Shown here: positions 51,956 through 60,244 of the stretch, one piece after another | How positions within the stretch are numbered: the first letter of the stretch is position 1 | Layout: each line of letters opens with the position of its first letter | Assembly (NCBI RefSeq): GCF_030546575.1 | Contig: NZ_JAUOTN010000001.1 | Coordinates: 62,001-126,000 of the forward strand | Direction: 5' to 3' | From: Pontibacter coccineus | Lineage (GTDB): Bacteria > Bacteroidota > Bacteroidia > Cytophagales > Hymenobacteraceae | Length of the DNA stretch: 64,000 nt | The notes under the pieces: model-generated | Told to the model about the DNA's origin: nothing | Seen by the model: the letters and a program-made list of their open reading frames with translations, nothing else | Database searches by the model: none | Program-made: the position numbers and the translations under genes

Positions 51956-53200
51956 TCAGATGTCTAGCGAAATTTCGTATTCAGGTTCTCTGCGACGGAA
52001 AAGGAATTCACCGTTGCGAACGGAGGCCAGGACGACGGCTCTTTGACGGATCGCTTCAAAAGCAGAAGTTTCGTTCAGAACGATAAAGTTCGCCGGCTTA
52101 CCCTTCTCCAGGCCATACTGGTCTTCCAGCAACATGGTTTTGGCACCGTTGTAGGTGATCAGATCAAAAGCCGTTTCCAGTTCCTCGTAAGAGGCGACGT
52201 GGGTTAAGTGGATGCCGTTGTCCAGGATATTCATCAGGTTTCCGTTGCCCAAGGGGTACCAGGGATCGTTGATGGAATCTTGCCCGAAACTGACATTGAT
52301 GCCTTCTCTCAAAAACTCTCTTACGCGGGTCAGGCCACGGCGCTTCGGGTAGGTATCCTGGCGGCCCTGCAGGTAGGCATTTTCTGTGGGACAGGCAATG
52401 AAATTCATACCGTTGGCCTTGAACAAGCCCATCATGCGGTGCGCGTACGCATCGTCTGCGCTGCCGAACGAGCAGGTATGGCTGGCCGCGGTTCTGTGAC
52501 CGGCCCCTTCTATCATGGTCAGGGCATTGAGCAGCTCCACGAAACGCGCCATCGGGTCGTCTGTCTCGTCGCAGTGCACGTCGATCATTTTACCATATTT
52601 CATGGCGAGCTCCACCGAGCTGTGCACCGATTTTTCACCGATCTCCCGCGCCCATTCAAAGTGCGGAATTCCCCCTACGCAATCCGCTCCCATCTTCAGG
52701 CCTTCCTCCACCAGTTCATAACCGCCTTTATAAGCATACATTCCCTCCTGCGGAAAAGAGACAATCTGAATGGTTACGGTATCTTTCAGTTCCTCCCGCA
52801 ACTCGAGCATGACCTGCATCCCCAGAAGTTTCGGGTCCGTCACATCAATGTGCGTGCGGATATACTGTACACCCTGAGAAACCTCTTCCCGGATGGCAGC
52901 CAGCGCCCGCTCCCGGGCATCCTCTTTCGTCTGCGATTTTTTTATATCATGCCAGCGGGTGATTCCTTCGAAAAGCGTTCCTGATTTAATCTTGCCACCA
53001 TCGTTTCGGCCGGTGTAAACATAATCCAGGTGTAAGTGGGAATCTACGTAAGGTGGCAAAACCAACTTCCCGTTGAGGTCGATCTCCTCATCACACTTGG
53101 GCAGATCAGTCCCAATCTGCGTGATTTTTCCGTCCTCAACCACCAGTTCGGTTGCTGAAGCGTTGCGATAGATTTTCGCATGAAAGAATTTCTTTTTCAT
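51956..53200 (-). CDS. codA: Cytosine deaminase family amidohydrolase
   Basis: A 414-residue enzyme that closely matches CodA motifs: YVDSHLHLDYVY (metal His55, His57), GGIPHFEWAREIGEKS, DVHCDETDDP (metal His and catalytic Glu), AASHTCSFGS (His) and GQDSINDPWYPLGNGN (metal Asp). CodA converts cytosine to uracil in pyrimidine salvage; related enzymes act on creatinine, isoguanine or other cyclic amidines, so cytosine is the best but not certain substrate. No cytosine permease is adjacent. It is distantly related to the exported amidohydrolase at 44008-45366. Confidence 0.85.
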   Translation of the reverse strand: MKKKFFHAKIYRNASATELVVEDGKITQIGTDLPKCDEEIDLNGKLVLPPYVDSHLHLDYVYTGRNDGGKIKSGTLFEGITRWHDIKKSQTKEDARERALAAIREEVSQGVQYIRTHIDVTDPKLLGMQVMLELREELKDTVTIQIVSFPQEGMYAYKGGYELVEEGLKMGADCVGGIPHFEWAREIGEKSVHSSVELAMKYGKMIDVHCDETDDPMARFVELLNALTMIEGAGHRTAASHTCSFGSADDAYAHRMMGLFKANGMNFIACPTENAYLQGRQDTYPKRRGLTRVREFLREGINVSFGQDSINDPWYPLGNGNLMNILDNGIHLTHVASYEELETAFDLITYNGAKTMLLEDQYGLEKGKPANFIVLNETSAFEAIRQRAVVLASVRNGEFLFRRREPEYEISLDI

Positions 53201-53431
53201 ATTAAACTGATTTAGAATTTAATATAAAGGTGATTTGTGCAACTCAGGTATAGCGGAAGTGTGATCAGGTGAGGGCAGCCGGGAAGAGGAGCACCAGGGG
53301 GAGTATGTGCTACAGAGGATAAACAAGTCGCTGTACTTTGTGGGGTGGCTGCTTGGTCTGTCGTCCCTTAGATGGTGTGATAACATTTAACCTCTTCTTT
53401 GTTTTGAGATGCAAAAAAAGAAGAGGTAATC

Positions 53432-53776
53432 TCAGGTGGCTTCGCCGGGCGAGATATTGCTATACTTATCCAGCTTGGCGCGATGTAATTTTTGTAGAAG
53501 GGCAACTGTATTTGAATCCGAGTAGATGCCATCGCCCGTTACCAGTATTCCCTTCAGGCCGTTATTCATTTCCAGGCCATAAACAGTTGCCTCGTCCCCC
53601 GGATCTGAATTGCCTTCATACCGGCTTACATAAGCAATCTTTATATCATCGGCTCCAAATTTTCCAGAGTCCCACCAAACGAAGCCGTCTTTCAGGGTAA
53701 GGTCTTTATCAAATCCCAATGCTCTGAGTTTGGTTATGGCTTCTGAAGCACTAGCATATTTAAATTTTTCATTCAT
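53432..53776 (-). CDS. Small conserved protein, often labelled PRPP synthetase in Bacteroidota
   Basis: A 114-residue protein: SASEAITKLRALGFDKDLTL, then IKIAYVSRYEGNSDPGDEAT and VYGLEMNNGLKGILVTGDGI with YSDSNTVALLQKL. The pattern (yRFEGdSdPaDEavvYai...LKGvLV..yG.Yad) matches a short Bacteroidota family often mis-annotated as phosphoribosylpyrophosphate synthetase. It lacks the PRPP loop and is far too short for that enzyme. The function is unknown. Confidence 0.7.
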   Translation of the reverse strand: MNEKFKYASASEAITKLRALGFDKDLTLKDGFVWWDSGKFGADDIKIAYVSRYEGNSDPGDEATVYGLEMNNGLKGILVTGDGIYSDSNTVALLQKLHRAKLDKYSNISPGEAT

Positions 53777-53881
53777 GATCGTCTGTCTAAATGTTGATTA
53801 ATGGTCCGCTATGAAAAAATCTATTCCAGTAGGTATTAAATATCACAGCATTCTAGTCTTCAATGTGTACGGCGCCGTCCA

Positions 53882-53938
53882 AGGCAAGGATACTTTCATT
53901 AAACCCCGGGATTGGTTTTAATGAAAGTATCCTTGCCT
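53882..53938. repeat. 22-base perfect inverted repeat
   Basis: Arms 53882-53903 and 53917-53938 are perfect complements around a 13-base loop containing CCCCGGG. There is no T run on either strand. It lies between two minus-strand genes, 35 bases beyond the DUF488 stop. Confidence 0.8.
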
Positions 53939-53972
53939 CTATATTTTGCTGCCAGGGCGTTTTTATCAGCGC

Positions 53973-54491
53973 CTATCCCTTCACCTGATGCGTTTCCAGG
54001 TATACGGAGGTATAAGGATGTTCTTTTGCTACTCCTTCCAACATGATGTGCATCACGGTCCAGCCTCTTTCTTTGAGATAGTCCGAGATGATGGCGCGAT
54101 GGCACCGCCACCATACGGCTTCGGAGCACATGTAGGCTGTTCTCTTTTGGTTGGCGACTTCTGTCAGCTTCGCTATTGCCTCTTCAAACTCTTTTGTCTC
54201 GGCATAATCAGCATAGCCGCGAAAGGAGTCGCTTCTCCAGACGGTGTGGGGGGAGTCGGGCCGGGGCTTTCTGCGGCCGCCCAGCTCCTGCTCAGGCATA
54301 TACCTGATTCCAGCCTCGGGCAGGTAAGTCTCCAGGGCTGACACGTTAAAGTGCGGGTACTTTTTAGAGCCGGGATACCGGCGCACATCCACCAGCACCT
54401 CAATCTGAAAGGACTGCAGCGCGGCCACAAATTCCTCGGGGCTTCTGGTAGAGTGACCGAATGTCCAGATAGTTTTGTTCGTAGCTGACAT
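53973..54491 (-). CDS. DUF488 family protein
   Basis: A 172-residue protein of the DUF488 family: IWTFGHSTRSPEEFVAAL, VLVDVRRYPGSKKYPHFN, IRYMPEQELGGRRK, WRSDSFRGYADYAET and the C-terminal MCSEAVWWRCHRAIISDYL. The conserved CSE...CHR pair is the hallmark and may form a metal or nucleotide site; the biochemical role is not known. It is a single gene followed by the strong hairpin at 53882-53938. Confidence 0.9.
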   Translation of the reverse strand: MSATNKTIWTFGHSTRSPEEFVAALQSFQIEVLVDVRRYPGSKKYPHFNVSALETYLPEAGIRYMPEQELGGRRKPRPDSPHTVWRSDSFRGYADYAETKEFEEAIAKLTEVANQKRTAYMCSEAVWWRCHRAIISDYLKERGWTVMHIMLEGVAKEHPYTSVYLETHQVKG

Positions 54492-54552
54492 TATAATTCT
54501 TTCCCGTTAAAGGCTTCTATACCTATTGCAGTGAAATAGTCGCTTCTTCACA

Positions 54553-54951
54553 TTACTTTGAGATCGCTTTCACGCCAGCCTCCGCCACCGTATGGTCATT
54601 CTCAACGGTGCTGCCCGATACGCCAATGGCACCAATAATCTCTCCGTTGCCATCCGTAATCGGAATACCGCCCGGAAAAGTAATTAACCCTCCGTTGGAG
54701 TGCTCGATGTTGTAGAGGGAGCCGCCGGGCTGTGATGCCTGCCCCAGATCACCGGTGGGCATGTCGAAGAAACGGGCGGTTCTGGCTTTGCGAATGGAAA
54801 TATCGATTGAGCCCAGCCAGACACCGTCCATCCGGGCGAAGGCCGTCAAGTTCGCGCCGGCGTCCACCACGGCAATGTTCATTTTAAGATTCAGTTCCTG
54901 TGCCCTCTCTTTCGCTGCCTGTACGGCCCTTTGCGCCTGTTCCAATGTCAT
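54553..54951 (-). CDS. GlcG/HbpS family heme-binding-like protein
   Basis: A 132-residue protein of the GlcG/HbpS (DUF336) family: [60 protein letters not shown] and [20 protein letters not shown] with HTVAEAG at the end. Known members bind heme or occur in glycolate and diol utilisation operons. No such operon surrounds it here, so only the fold can be assigned. It is cytosolic, with no signal peptide. Confidence 0.88.
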   Translation of the reverse strand: MTLEQAQRAVQAAKERAQELNLKMNIAVVDAGANLTAFARMDGVWLGSIDISIRKARTARFFDMPTGDLGQASQPGGSLYNIEHSNGGLITFPGGIPITDGNGEIIGAIGVSGSTVENDHTVAEAGVKAISK

Positions 54952-55117
54952 TCCCGTTTGCTTTCAGATTTAGTGTAGATGGATGCGTTACCTACCACTG
55001 CATACTGCACACATGTCGAAAGGTTGGCTTGAATGGAGTATAGGATAATCAAATGCAGTGACCCATAGCAACTTGCGCAGCTCATTTCAGTAAAACACGC
55101 TCTTAGAGAGTACCCTT

Positions 55118-55501
55118 TTATTCCTTAACAACTTCAGATGTCGCAAACTCTTCCATTCTCGAGATAAGGTTGTTTTCGACGGTGTATACCTGCACCCATT
55201 TTTGTTTTAGTTCTTTTCCTGAACGTCTCACTCTTTGATGTTCCTGACCTAAAACGACCACATTGTTACCTTCCACAATGTATTGCTGTGGCTCAAAGCT
55301 GATGATCTCAGTGCCTTTGAGAATGCCATTAATAAACCTACGCGCTCCCTCCTTCCCTTCGTAAATACCTTTGGGTATAACTTGTGTGCCATGGTAAATC
55401 CAAACAGTATCATTGGAAACGGTTTCTACGAATTCCTCTACATTGCCCACACTAAAGGCAGCGAACATTTTCTCGACAACTGCTTTTGCTGCATTTTCCA
55501 T
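55118..55501 (-). CDS. SnoaL-like (NTF2-fold) protein
   Basis: A 127-residue small NTF2-like protein: MENAAKAVVEKMFAAFSVGN, VEEFVETVSNDTVWIYHGT, YEGKEGARRFINGILKGTEI and a beta-sheet end with KQKWVQVYTVENNLISRMEE. The fold hosts polyketide cyclases, ketosteroid isomerases and epoxide hydrolases, as well as binding proteins; no catalytic Asp could be assigned with confidence. It is a single gene between the GlcG-like gene and the terminator at 55559-55594. Confidence 0.85.
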   Translation of the reverse strand: MENAAKAVVEKMFAAFSVGNVEEFVETVSNDTVWIYHGTQVIPKGIYEGKEGARRFINGILKGTEIISFEPQQYIVEGNNVVVLGQEHQRVRRSGKELKQKWVQVYTVENNLISRMEEFATSEVVKE

Positions 55502-55558
55502 TTTAAACCTTTTGTATTAATTATTATTTGCACTACAATTCTCTCTTCTAGTCTATAT

Positions 55559-55594
55559 AAAAGACCGCTTCAGGTATACCTGGAGCGGTCTTTT
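55559..55594. terminator. Terminator whose loop is the palindrome CAGGTATACCTG
   Basis: AAAAGACCGCT (55559-55569) pairs with AGCGGTCTTTT (55584-55594). Between them lies CAGGTATACCTG (55571-55582), a perfect palindrome made of two inverted copies of the window-wide heptamer. It lies after the GH3 gene. Confidence 0.8.
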
Positions 55595-55619
55595 CAAATA
55601 ACGTCTTGGTAGCTTACGC

Positions 55620-57731
55620 TTATTCTGTCGCAGCTCCTGAGCTTCGGGCGCTGGCGGACTGTCCATATTGTAACCCTTCTCCGAACTTGAATAAGGCATA
55701 CCCTTCGCCTTCCTTGTGGCCTGGTAAATCTTCTTTGTTATTCTCCACTGCCTGCTGACTGATCGGCGTTGTAAAAGGCATTTTGCCACTGGGGTTGAAC
55801 TTCCCGGTCACTACATCAAGCAGTGCTTCGGGTTCTGCCCCGAAGGTGGCCAGTATACCCAGGAAGCGGTTGCTGGTCTGCTGGTTATACACTTCGTCAA
55901 TCACAAAGGGATTGGCGTAATTGATCACCAGCACGGTAGGTTTCTTTGATGTGAGCGTGTTGATGTACTTCACATCCACCGCGCAGGCAGAAAGGGTTAC
56001 TCGTATGGGAGAGTCATCAGACGGGAAGAGCGGACGGATGGTGGGCTTCACCCAGAGCAGAATCACATCCGCCTCCTCTGGCGTGGAGACGAAGGTGAGC
56101 CCTTCGTAGGTCTCCGAATATACCTTCCCCGGACCCGGCCTCACCTTCCCATATACCTTGCTATAATCCTCAAAGTATACCTTCGTGCCCTTCGCCAGCG
56201 GCAAAGCGTTTTTTTCGTTGCGCACGAGCACGATGGACTTGCGCTGTGCCTCTTTTCCGGCCTCCACAAACTCCTGCTTGCCCACTACGTCTCCGGCCCT
56301 TCCTTCGTCTACATATGGATTTTCAAACAGCCCGAGTTGGAACAGCTCTATGAGCAGCAGCGTGACCGATTCATCCACATACTGCATCACCTCCGGATGC
56401 GCTTTCAGGGTTTTAAGGAGTTGGGTGGGATCGGCATTGCCGGCAAACAGGTTGGTGCCTGCATCCAGTGCCTTTACATACCGCTGGTCAATAGTGAGAT
56501 TTTCCACCCCCCAGGGCATGGATTCGATCGGGCCGGTATCGGAGTTAATGATTCCCTTGAAGCCCAGTTCGCCCCGAAGCACGTCCCGCAGAAGCCCTTT
56601 GTTATAGGCGTAAGCCACTTCTTCATACTTGGTGTCTTTGGGCAGCGAGTAATAGGGCATGATGGAAGAGGTGCCGGCTTTGATGGCTGCTTTGAAGGGG
56701 AGCATGTTCTCTTCCAGCTGGCCTCCCGGGAATACGGCAAAGCGGCCATAGGTATAGTGCGGATCAAATCCCTTGCGAGCGGACCCTCCTCCCGGGTAGT
56801 GCTTGGTGGTCATGGCGACCGACTCCTGGTTCAATCTGGGTCCCTGAAAGCCGAGTGTGATCGCAGCGATTGAGCGGGCGACGAGTCCTGGGTCTTCGCC
56901 GAAGGTGCCCTCGATGCGCTGCCAGCGGGGCTCGGTTGCCAGGTCGGCCATGTACATGTACCCCTTGCGTATACCTACCGCCAGCCACTCCTGCCGTGCC
57001 ATGTCCCCGAACCGGCGAATCATCGCTGAGTCGGCCATGGCTCCCAATCCGATTTCAGATGGCCATTTGGAGAAACCGACAGACGTGGAACCCGTCGCAC
57101 CCAGTGCCCCCGAAGTGATGTGGTTGCGGGGATTGGATGCGAACAGCACCGGTATACCCAGGCTATCACTTTCCGCCAGTGCCTGTACCTTGTTGGCCCA
57201 GCGTGCCATGGTGTCGGCGGGTGCGGTGGTAGTGCGCCAGATAAAATGGCGCATCTTGTGCTTGAGTATTCCTTTGGTCGTGCCGACTGTGTTCATCACC
57301 GGAAATGGGAGTGGCTCACCAGTGAACTGGTTTTTGTCGATGACGACGTCCTCCTCGTTAAACGCGCTGGTGATGGGTTTTGTCTGTCCTGAAGCTTCGA
57401 GCATGAACGATTCGTTGTACATGCGCATATCGGCAATCAGCAGCATCCCTACCTTCTCCTCCAGCGACATCTTGCTGAGCAGGTCCTTGCTTCTTTCGGC
57501 CGGCGTTAAGCGCCAATCTTCATAGGCGTCCAGCCGGCCGTTGCGGTTGAGGTCTTTGAATTGCAAGCCGTCAGCCTCCACAAGCTTAGTTGAGCGGTGA
57601 CCCAGGTTGGGTTGAGACGTCTTCTCTGTTTCGGTTTCGGTTTCCGCTTCTGTCTCTTTATTGGATTGACCGCAGGCATTCAACAAGGCAAACATGACAG
57701 TCATAGAAAGGAAAGTATGAAAATTCTTCAT
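55620..57731 (-). CDS. Glycoside hydrolase family 3 lipoprotein
   Basis: A 703-residue predicted lipoprotein with lipobox LNAC followed by a Glu/Thr-rich linker. A Ca-binding, EF-hand/dockerin-like stretch (DLNRNGRLDAYEDWRLTP) follows at about 60-77. The GH3 barrel (about 80-420) has MTTKHYPGGGSARKGFDP and the nucleophile region GFKGIINSDTGPIES (Asp in SD). The C-terminal sandwich domain (about 480-680) has QRKSIVLVRNEKNALPLAKG and NPSGKMPFTTP. Probably a beta-glucosidase- or xylosidase-like enzyme facing the periplasm or surface. No SusC/SusD pair is adjacent. The M20D gene upstream is co-directional with a 34-base gap. Confidence 0.92.
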   Translation of the reverse strand: MKNFHTFLSMTVMFALLNACGQSNKETEAETETETEKTSQPNLGHRSTKLVEADGLQFKDLNRNGRLDAYEDWRLTPAERSKDLLSKMSLEEKVGMLLIADMRMYNESFMLEASGQTKPITSAFNEEDVVIDKNQFTGEPLPFPVMNTVGTTKGILKHKMRHFIWRTTTAPADTMARWANKVQALAESDSLGIPVLFASNPRNHITSGALGATGSTSVGFSKWPSEIGLGAMADSAMIRRFGDMARQEWLAVGIRKGYMYMADLATEPRWQRIEGTFGEDPGLVARSIAAITLGFQGPRLNQESVAMTTKHYPGGGSARKGFDPHYTYGRFAVFPGGQLEENMLPFKAAIKAGTSSIMPYYSLPKDTKYEEVAYAYNKGLLRDVLRGELGFKGIINSDTGPIESMPWGVENLTIDQRYVKALDAGTNLFAGNADPTQLLKTLKAHPEVMQYVDESVTLLLIELFQLGLFENPYVDEGRAGDVVGKQEFVEAGKEAQRKSIVLVRNEKNALPLAKGTKVYFEDYSKVYGKVRPGPGKVYSETYEGLTFVSTPEEADVILLWVKPTIRPLFPSDDSPIRVTLSACAVDVKYINTLTSKKPTVLVINYANPFVIDEVYNQQTSNRFLGILATFGAEPEALLDVVTGKFNPSGKMPFTTPISQQAVENNKEDLPGHKEGEGYALFKFGEGLQYGQSASARSSGAATE

Positions 57732-57765
57732 ATAGGTCCAGACAGGATTTAGCTTAATACCTACT

Positions 57766-59019
57766 CTATTTATTCAGATAATCCAGGATGATCTGTACCT
57801 GGGTTTTCACCCCATTCTGCAAGGCGCTCTCGTCCACCGTGAATTTAGGGTTGTGGTTCGCAGCGCCTTTCCCAATGCCAAGCGTCATGAAGCTGACGGG
57901 GGCTATTTTCCTGTAGTAAGCAAAATCCTCACTGGCCGTCATCATGGGGGCGTCAAAGACCTGTTCCTTTCCCAGGACGGTAACTGCGCTTTTCCTGGCG
58001 TGGGCGTTCAGGGCTTCATCATTCCGTATGGCCGGGTAGGTATTAATGTACTCCAGCTCGTAGGTAGCCCCGTAAGCCTTCGTAATGTTCTCAATTATTT
58101 CCTTTATTCTTTCCTCCACCTGTTTTCTGGTTTCGTCTGACGTGGTGCGGATACTGGCAGCCAATTCAGCCCTGTCTGCTATCACATTGAAAGCATCGCC
58201 TGACTGAAATTTACCGATGGTGACCACCGTCATCTCGCCCGGCTCAACATTTCGGGATACAATCGTTTGCAAAGCACTGACAATGGCAGCGCCTACCACG
58301 ATCGGGTCAATTCCCAGATGGGGCATGGAGCCATGCGATCCTTTCCCGATAATGTTCAGGTGAAAGACGTCCTGCGCAGTGGAAGCTGCGCCTACCGGCA
58401 AAATGCCCACATGGCCGGCCGGGAAATTGGGCAGCACATGCATGCCAAAAAAGGCCTCTACGCCCTTTAAAGCCCCGGAATTGATGATATCGATAGCTCC
58501 TCCGGGTGGTGTTTCTTCTGCGTGCTGAAAGATAAAGTAGACCGTTCCCTTTAGCTGGCTCTGCATTTTGGATAAGGTAGCGGCAGTTCCCAGCAGCGTG
58601 GCCGTATGCGCATCATGGCCACAGGAGTGCATCACATTGTTCGCTTTTGATTTAAATGGCAAATCGGTCTCTTCTTGCATCGGCAAAGCATCCATGTCTG
58701 CCCGGAAGGCAACCGTTTTGCCAGGCTTAGCGCCTTTCAGCACGCCGATGACGCTTGTTTTGGCAGGCCTTATCACTTCGATATTGGGGAACGACTTCAG
58801 CACTTCTTCCACATACTTGCCCGTGTTTTCCTCATTGAAGGACAGCTCGGGGTTCTGGTGGATGTGCCGCCGCCACTTGATCACATCATCAGCAGGTATG
58901 TTTTTCACCCAGGCGGCATCCGTGTTCTTATTACCTGTTTTTTTACTTTGTTTCGACTGCGCACTGAGTGAGCCACTCAGAACCACGGCAAGTACTAGCA
59001 GTAATAGTCTTATCATCAT
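57766..59019 (-). CDS. Exported M20D family amidohydrolase
   Basis: A 417-residue exported metallo-amidohydrolase of the IAA-amino-acid hydrolase/hippuricase type. A signal peptide ends at SLSAQS. The catalytic domain has WRRHIHQNPELSFNE, FRADMDALPMQEET, HSCGHDAHTATLLG (metal Cys/His), FQHAEETPPGG (catalytic Glu) and MTASEDFAYYRK near the end, with the dimerisation domain inserted at about residues 210-320. It releases amino acids from N-acyl conjugates; the substrate is unknown. It lies upstream of the GH3 gene with a 34-base gap and probably shares its transcript. Confidence 0.92.
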   Translation of the reverse strand: MMIRLLLLVLAVVLSGSLSAQSKQSKKTGNKNTDAAWVKNIPADDVIKWRRHIHQNPELSFNEENTGKYVEEVLKSFPNIEVIRPAKTSVIGVLKGAKPGKTVAFRADMDALPMQEETDLPFKSKANNVMHSCGHDAHTATLLGTAATLSKMQSQLKGTVYFIFQHAEETPPGGAIDIINSGALKGVEAFFGMHVLPNFPAGHVGILPVGAASTAQDVFHLNIIGKGSHGSMPHLGIDPIVVGAAIVSALQTIVSRNVEPGEMTVVTIGKFQSGDAFNVIADRAELAASIRTTSDETRKQVEERIKEIIENITKAYGATYELEYINTYPAIRNDEALNAHARKSAVTVLGKEQVFDAPMMTASEDFAYYRKIAPVSFMTLGIGKGAANHNPKFTVDESALQNGVKTQVQIILDYLNK

Positions 59020-59574
59020 ATGCGTGCTGCTTTAAATTATACATTTACATACTATGTATACTGCCACACCCAAACCAGGTTGATTATTTAAGATGCTAAT
59101 TATCTACTGCAGAGGGTTTTATTTACACTAAAGACAAGTTTTAAAAGAAGCAGACGCTCTGTTTTAATTTTTAAAGGCGTTTTACCACGCACGCCGGTAA
59201 ACGTTTCTTGATTTCACCCCACGCTTTTAGACAAGTCTAACAGAATGTGCAATGATTTATCCTTCATCTACTTTTATGATGATGCGCAACCGCTACGAGA
59301 CTATACTAAAAGAAGATATTTCTACTCCTGTTTAACCAGAGGCTGAAACCGGGCCCTGAGCTATGTGACTTTCGCGATTGACCTGGATGCGAAATGTTTG
59401 TGTACTACTGAACCAACATGGCCAAATTCAAATAAGAGTCAGTTACGTTTTCATTGGCCTTGTATCACTACCCAGGCAGGTATAGCGTCACAGCGGTAAG
59501 CATATAAATCCAGCGCAACTTCCAGGTTATTCCTAAACAGTTGCTGCAGCGCATGCACCACTAAAATTTAAAAA
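59020..59574. other. Intergenic region with one short dyad, no gene recognised
   Basis: A 555-base gap. TACATACTATGTA (59046-59058) is a perfect odd palindrome 27 bases upstream of the M20D start and could be an operator. A 19-codon open frame at 59276-59335 is too short to call. Nothing else is recognised. Confidence 0.55.
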
Positions 59575-60225
59575 TCAGGGTGATCCTTTTTCCTCACCAG
59601 CTTTCTTATTTGAAGGAACAGGCAGGTTCCAGCGATAGTGCAAGGCTAAAATCCGCAACGTAAAACATACTGCTAGGGCAATCAGCGCAACCCAGTCGCT
59701 TGGCACTTCTTCTATGTAGCTTCCCAAAACCACAATCAATGCCCCAATAAGTGCTGCCGATGCATAAATTTCTTTTTCCAGAATAACAGGGACCCGGGCA
59801 AGCAATATATCCCGCACCACGCCCCCGCCAACTGCGGTGGTGATTCCCAACAGCACGGCCACCTCCCCATTGTGGCCATAGTGCAGCACTTTTTGTGCTC
59901 CCGTTACGGCAAACATGGATAAACCAATGGCATCGAAGAACAGCACCGGGCGCTTGAGCCGCTGTACGACCGAAAATAAGCTGACAGTTATTCCGGCAGC
60001 AGTAATGGCAACCACCGCATAGCGCCAGTTCGTAAATCCGGCGGGCGGTATGGCTCCGATGCAAAGGTCGCGGATTATTCCCCCGCCGCAGGCGACTGTG
60101 AAGGCTAGGGCGCAGATTCCAAACAGGTCAAGGTCACGTTTTCTGGCTGCCGCGGCTCCGCTTATGGCAAAGGCAAAGGTCCCTACCAGGTCAAGGATAA
60201 GGTGGAGCGACTGTAGTTCTTCCAT
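59575..60225 (-). CDS. TRIC/UPF0126 family membrane protein (YicG-like)
   Basis: A 216-residue integral membrane protein with about seven helices arranged as two repeats, each with a glycine-rich kink: LVGTFAFAISGAAAARKRDL, FTVACGGGIIRDLCIGAIPP, then FFDAIGLSMFAVTGAQKVL and TTAVGGGVVRDILLARVPVI. The paired GGG-RD motifs are diagnostic of the prokaryotic TRIC/UPF0126 family, trimeric cation or small-molecule (glycine) channels. It lies 19 bases after the M20D gene on the same strand, so it may move a product of that hydrolase; this is inference. Confidence 0.92.
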   Translation of the reverse strand: MEELQSLHLILDLVGTFAFAISGAAAARKRDLDLFGICALAFTVACGGGIIRDLCIGAIPPAGFTNWRYAVVAITAAGITVSLFSVVQRLKRPVLFFDAIGLSMFAVTGAQKVLHYGHNGEVAVLLGITTAVGGGVVRDILLARVPVILEKEIYASAALIGALIVVLGSYIEEVPSDWVALIALAVCFTLRILALHYRWNLPVPSNKKAGEEKGSP

Positions 60226-60244
60226 TCCGATATCCCGAGCCAGT

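Noticed and set aside
53432-53776. Phosphoribosylpyrophosphate synthetase
   Set aside because: A label often attached to this small family, but the protein is 114 residues and lacks the PRPP-binding loop and ATP motifs.
59276-59335. 19-codon open frame in a 555-base gap
   Set aside because: Too short and without recognisable start signals or homologues that I know.
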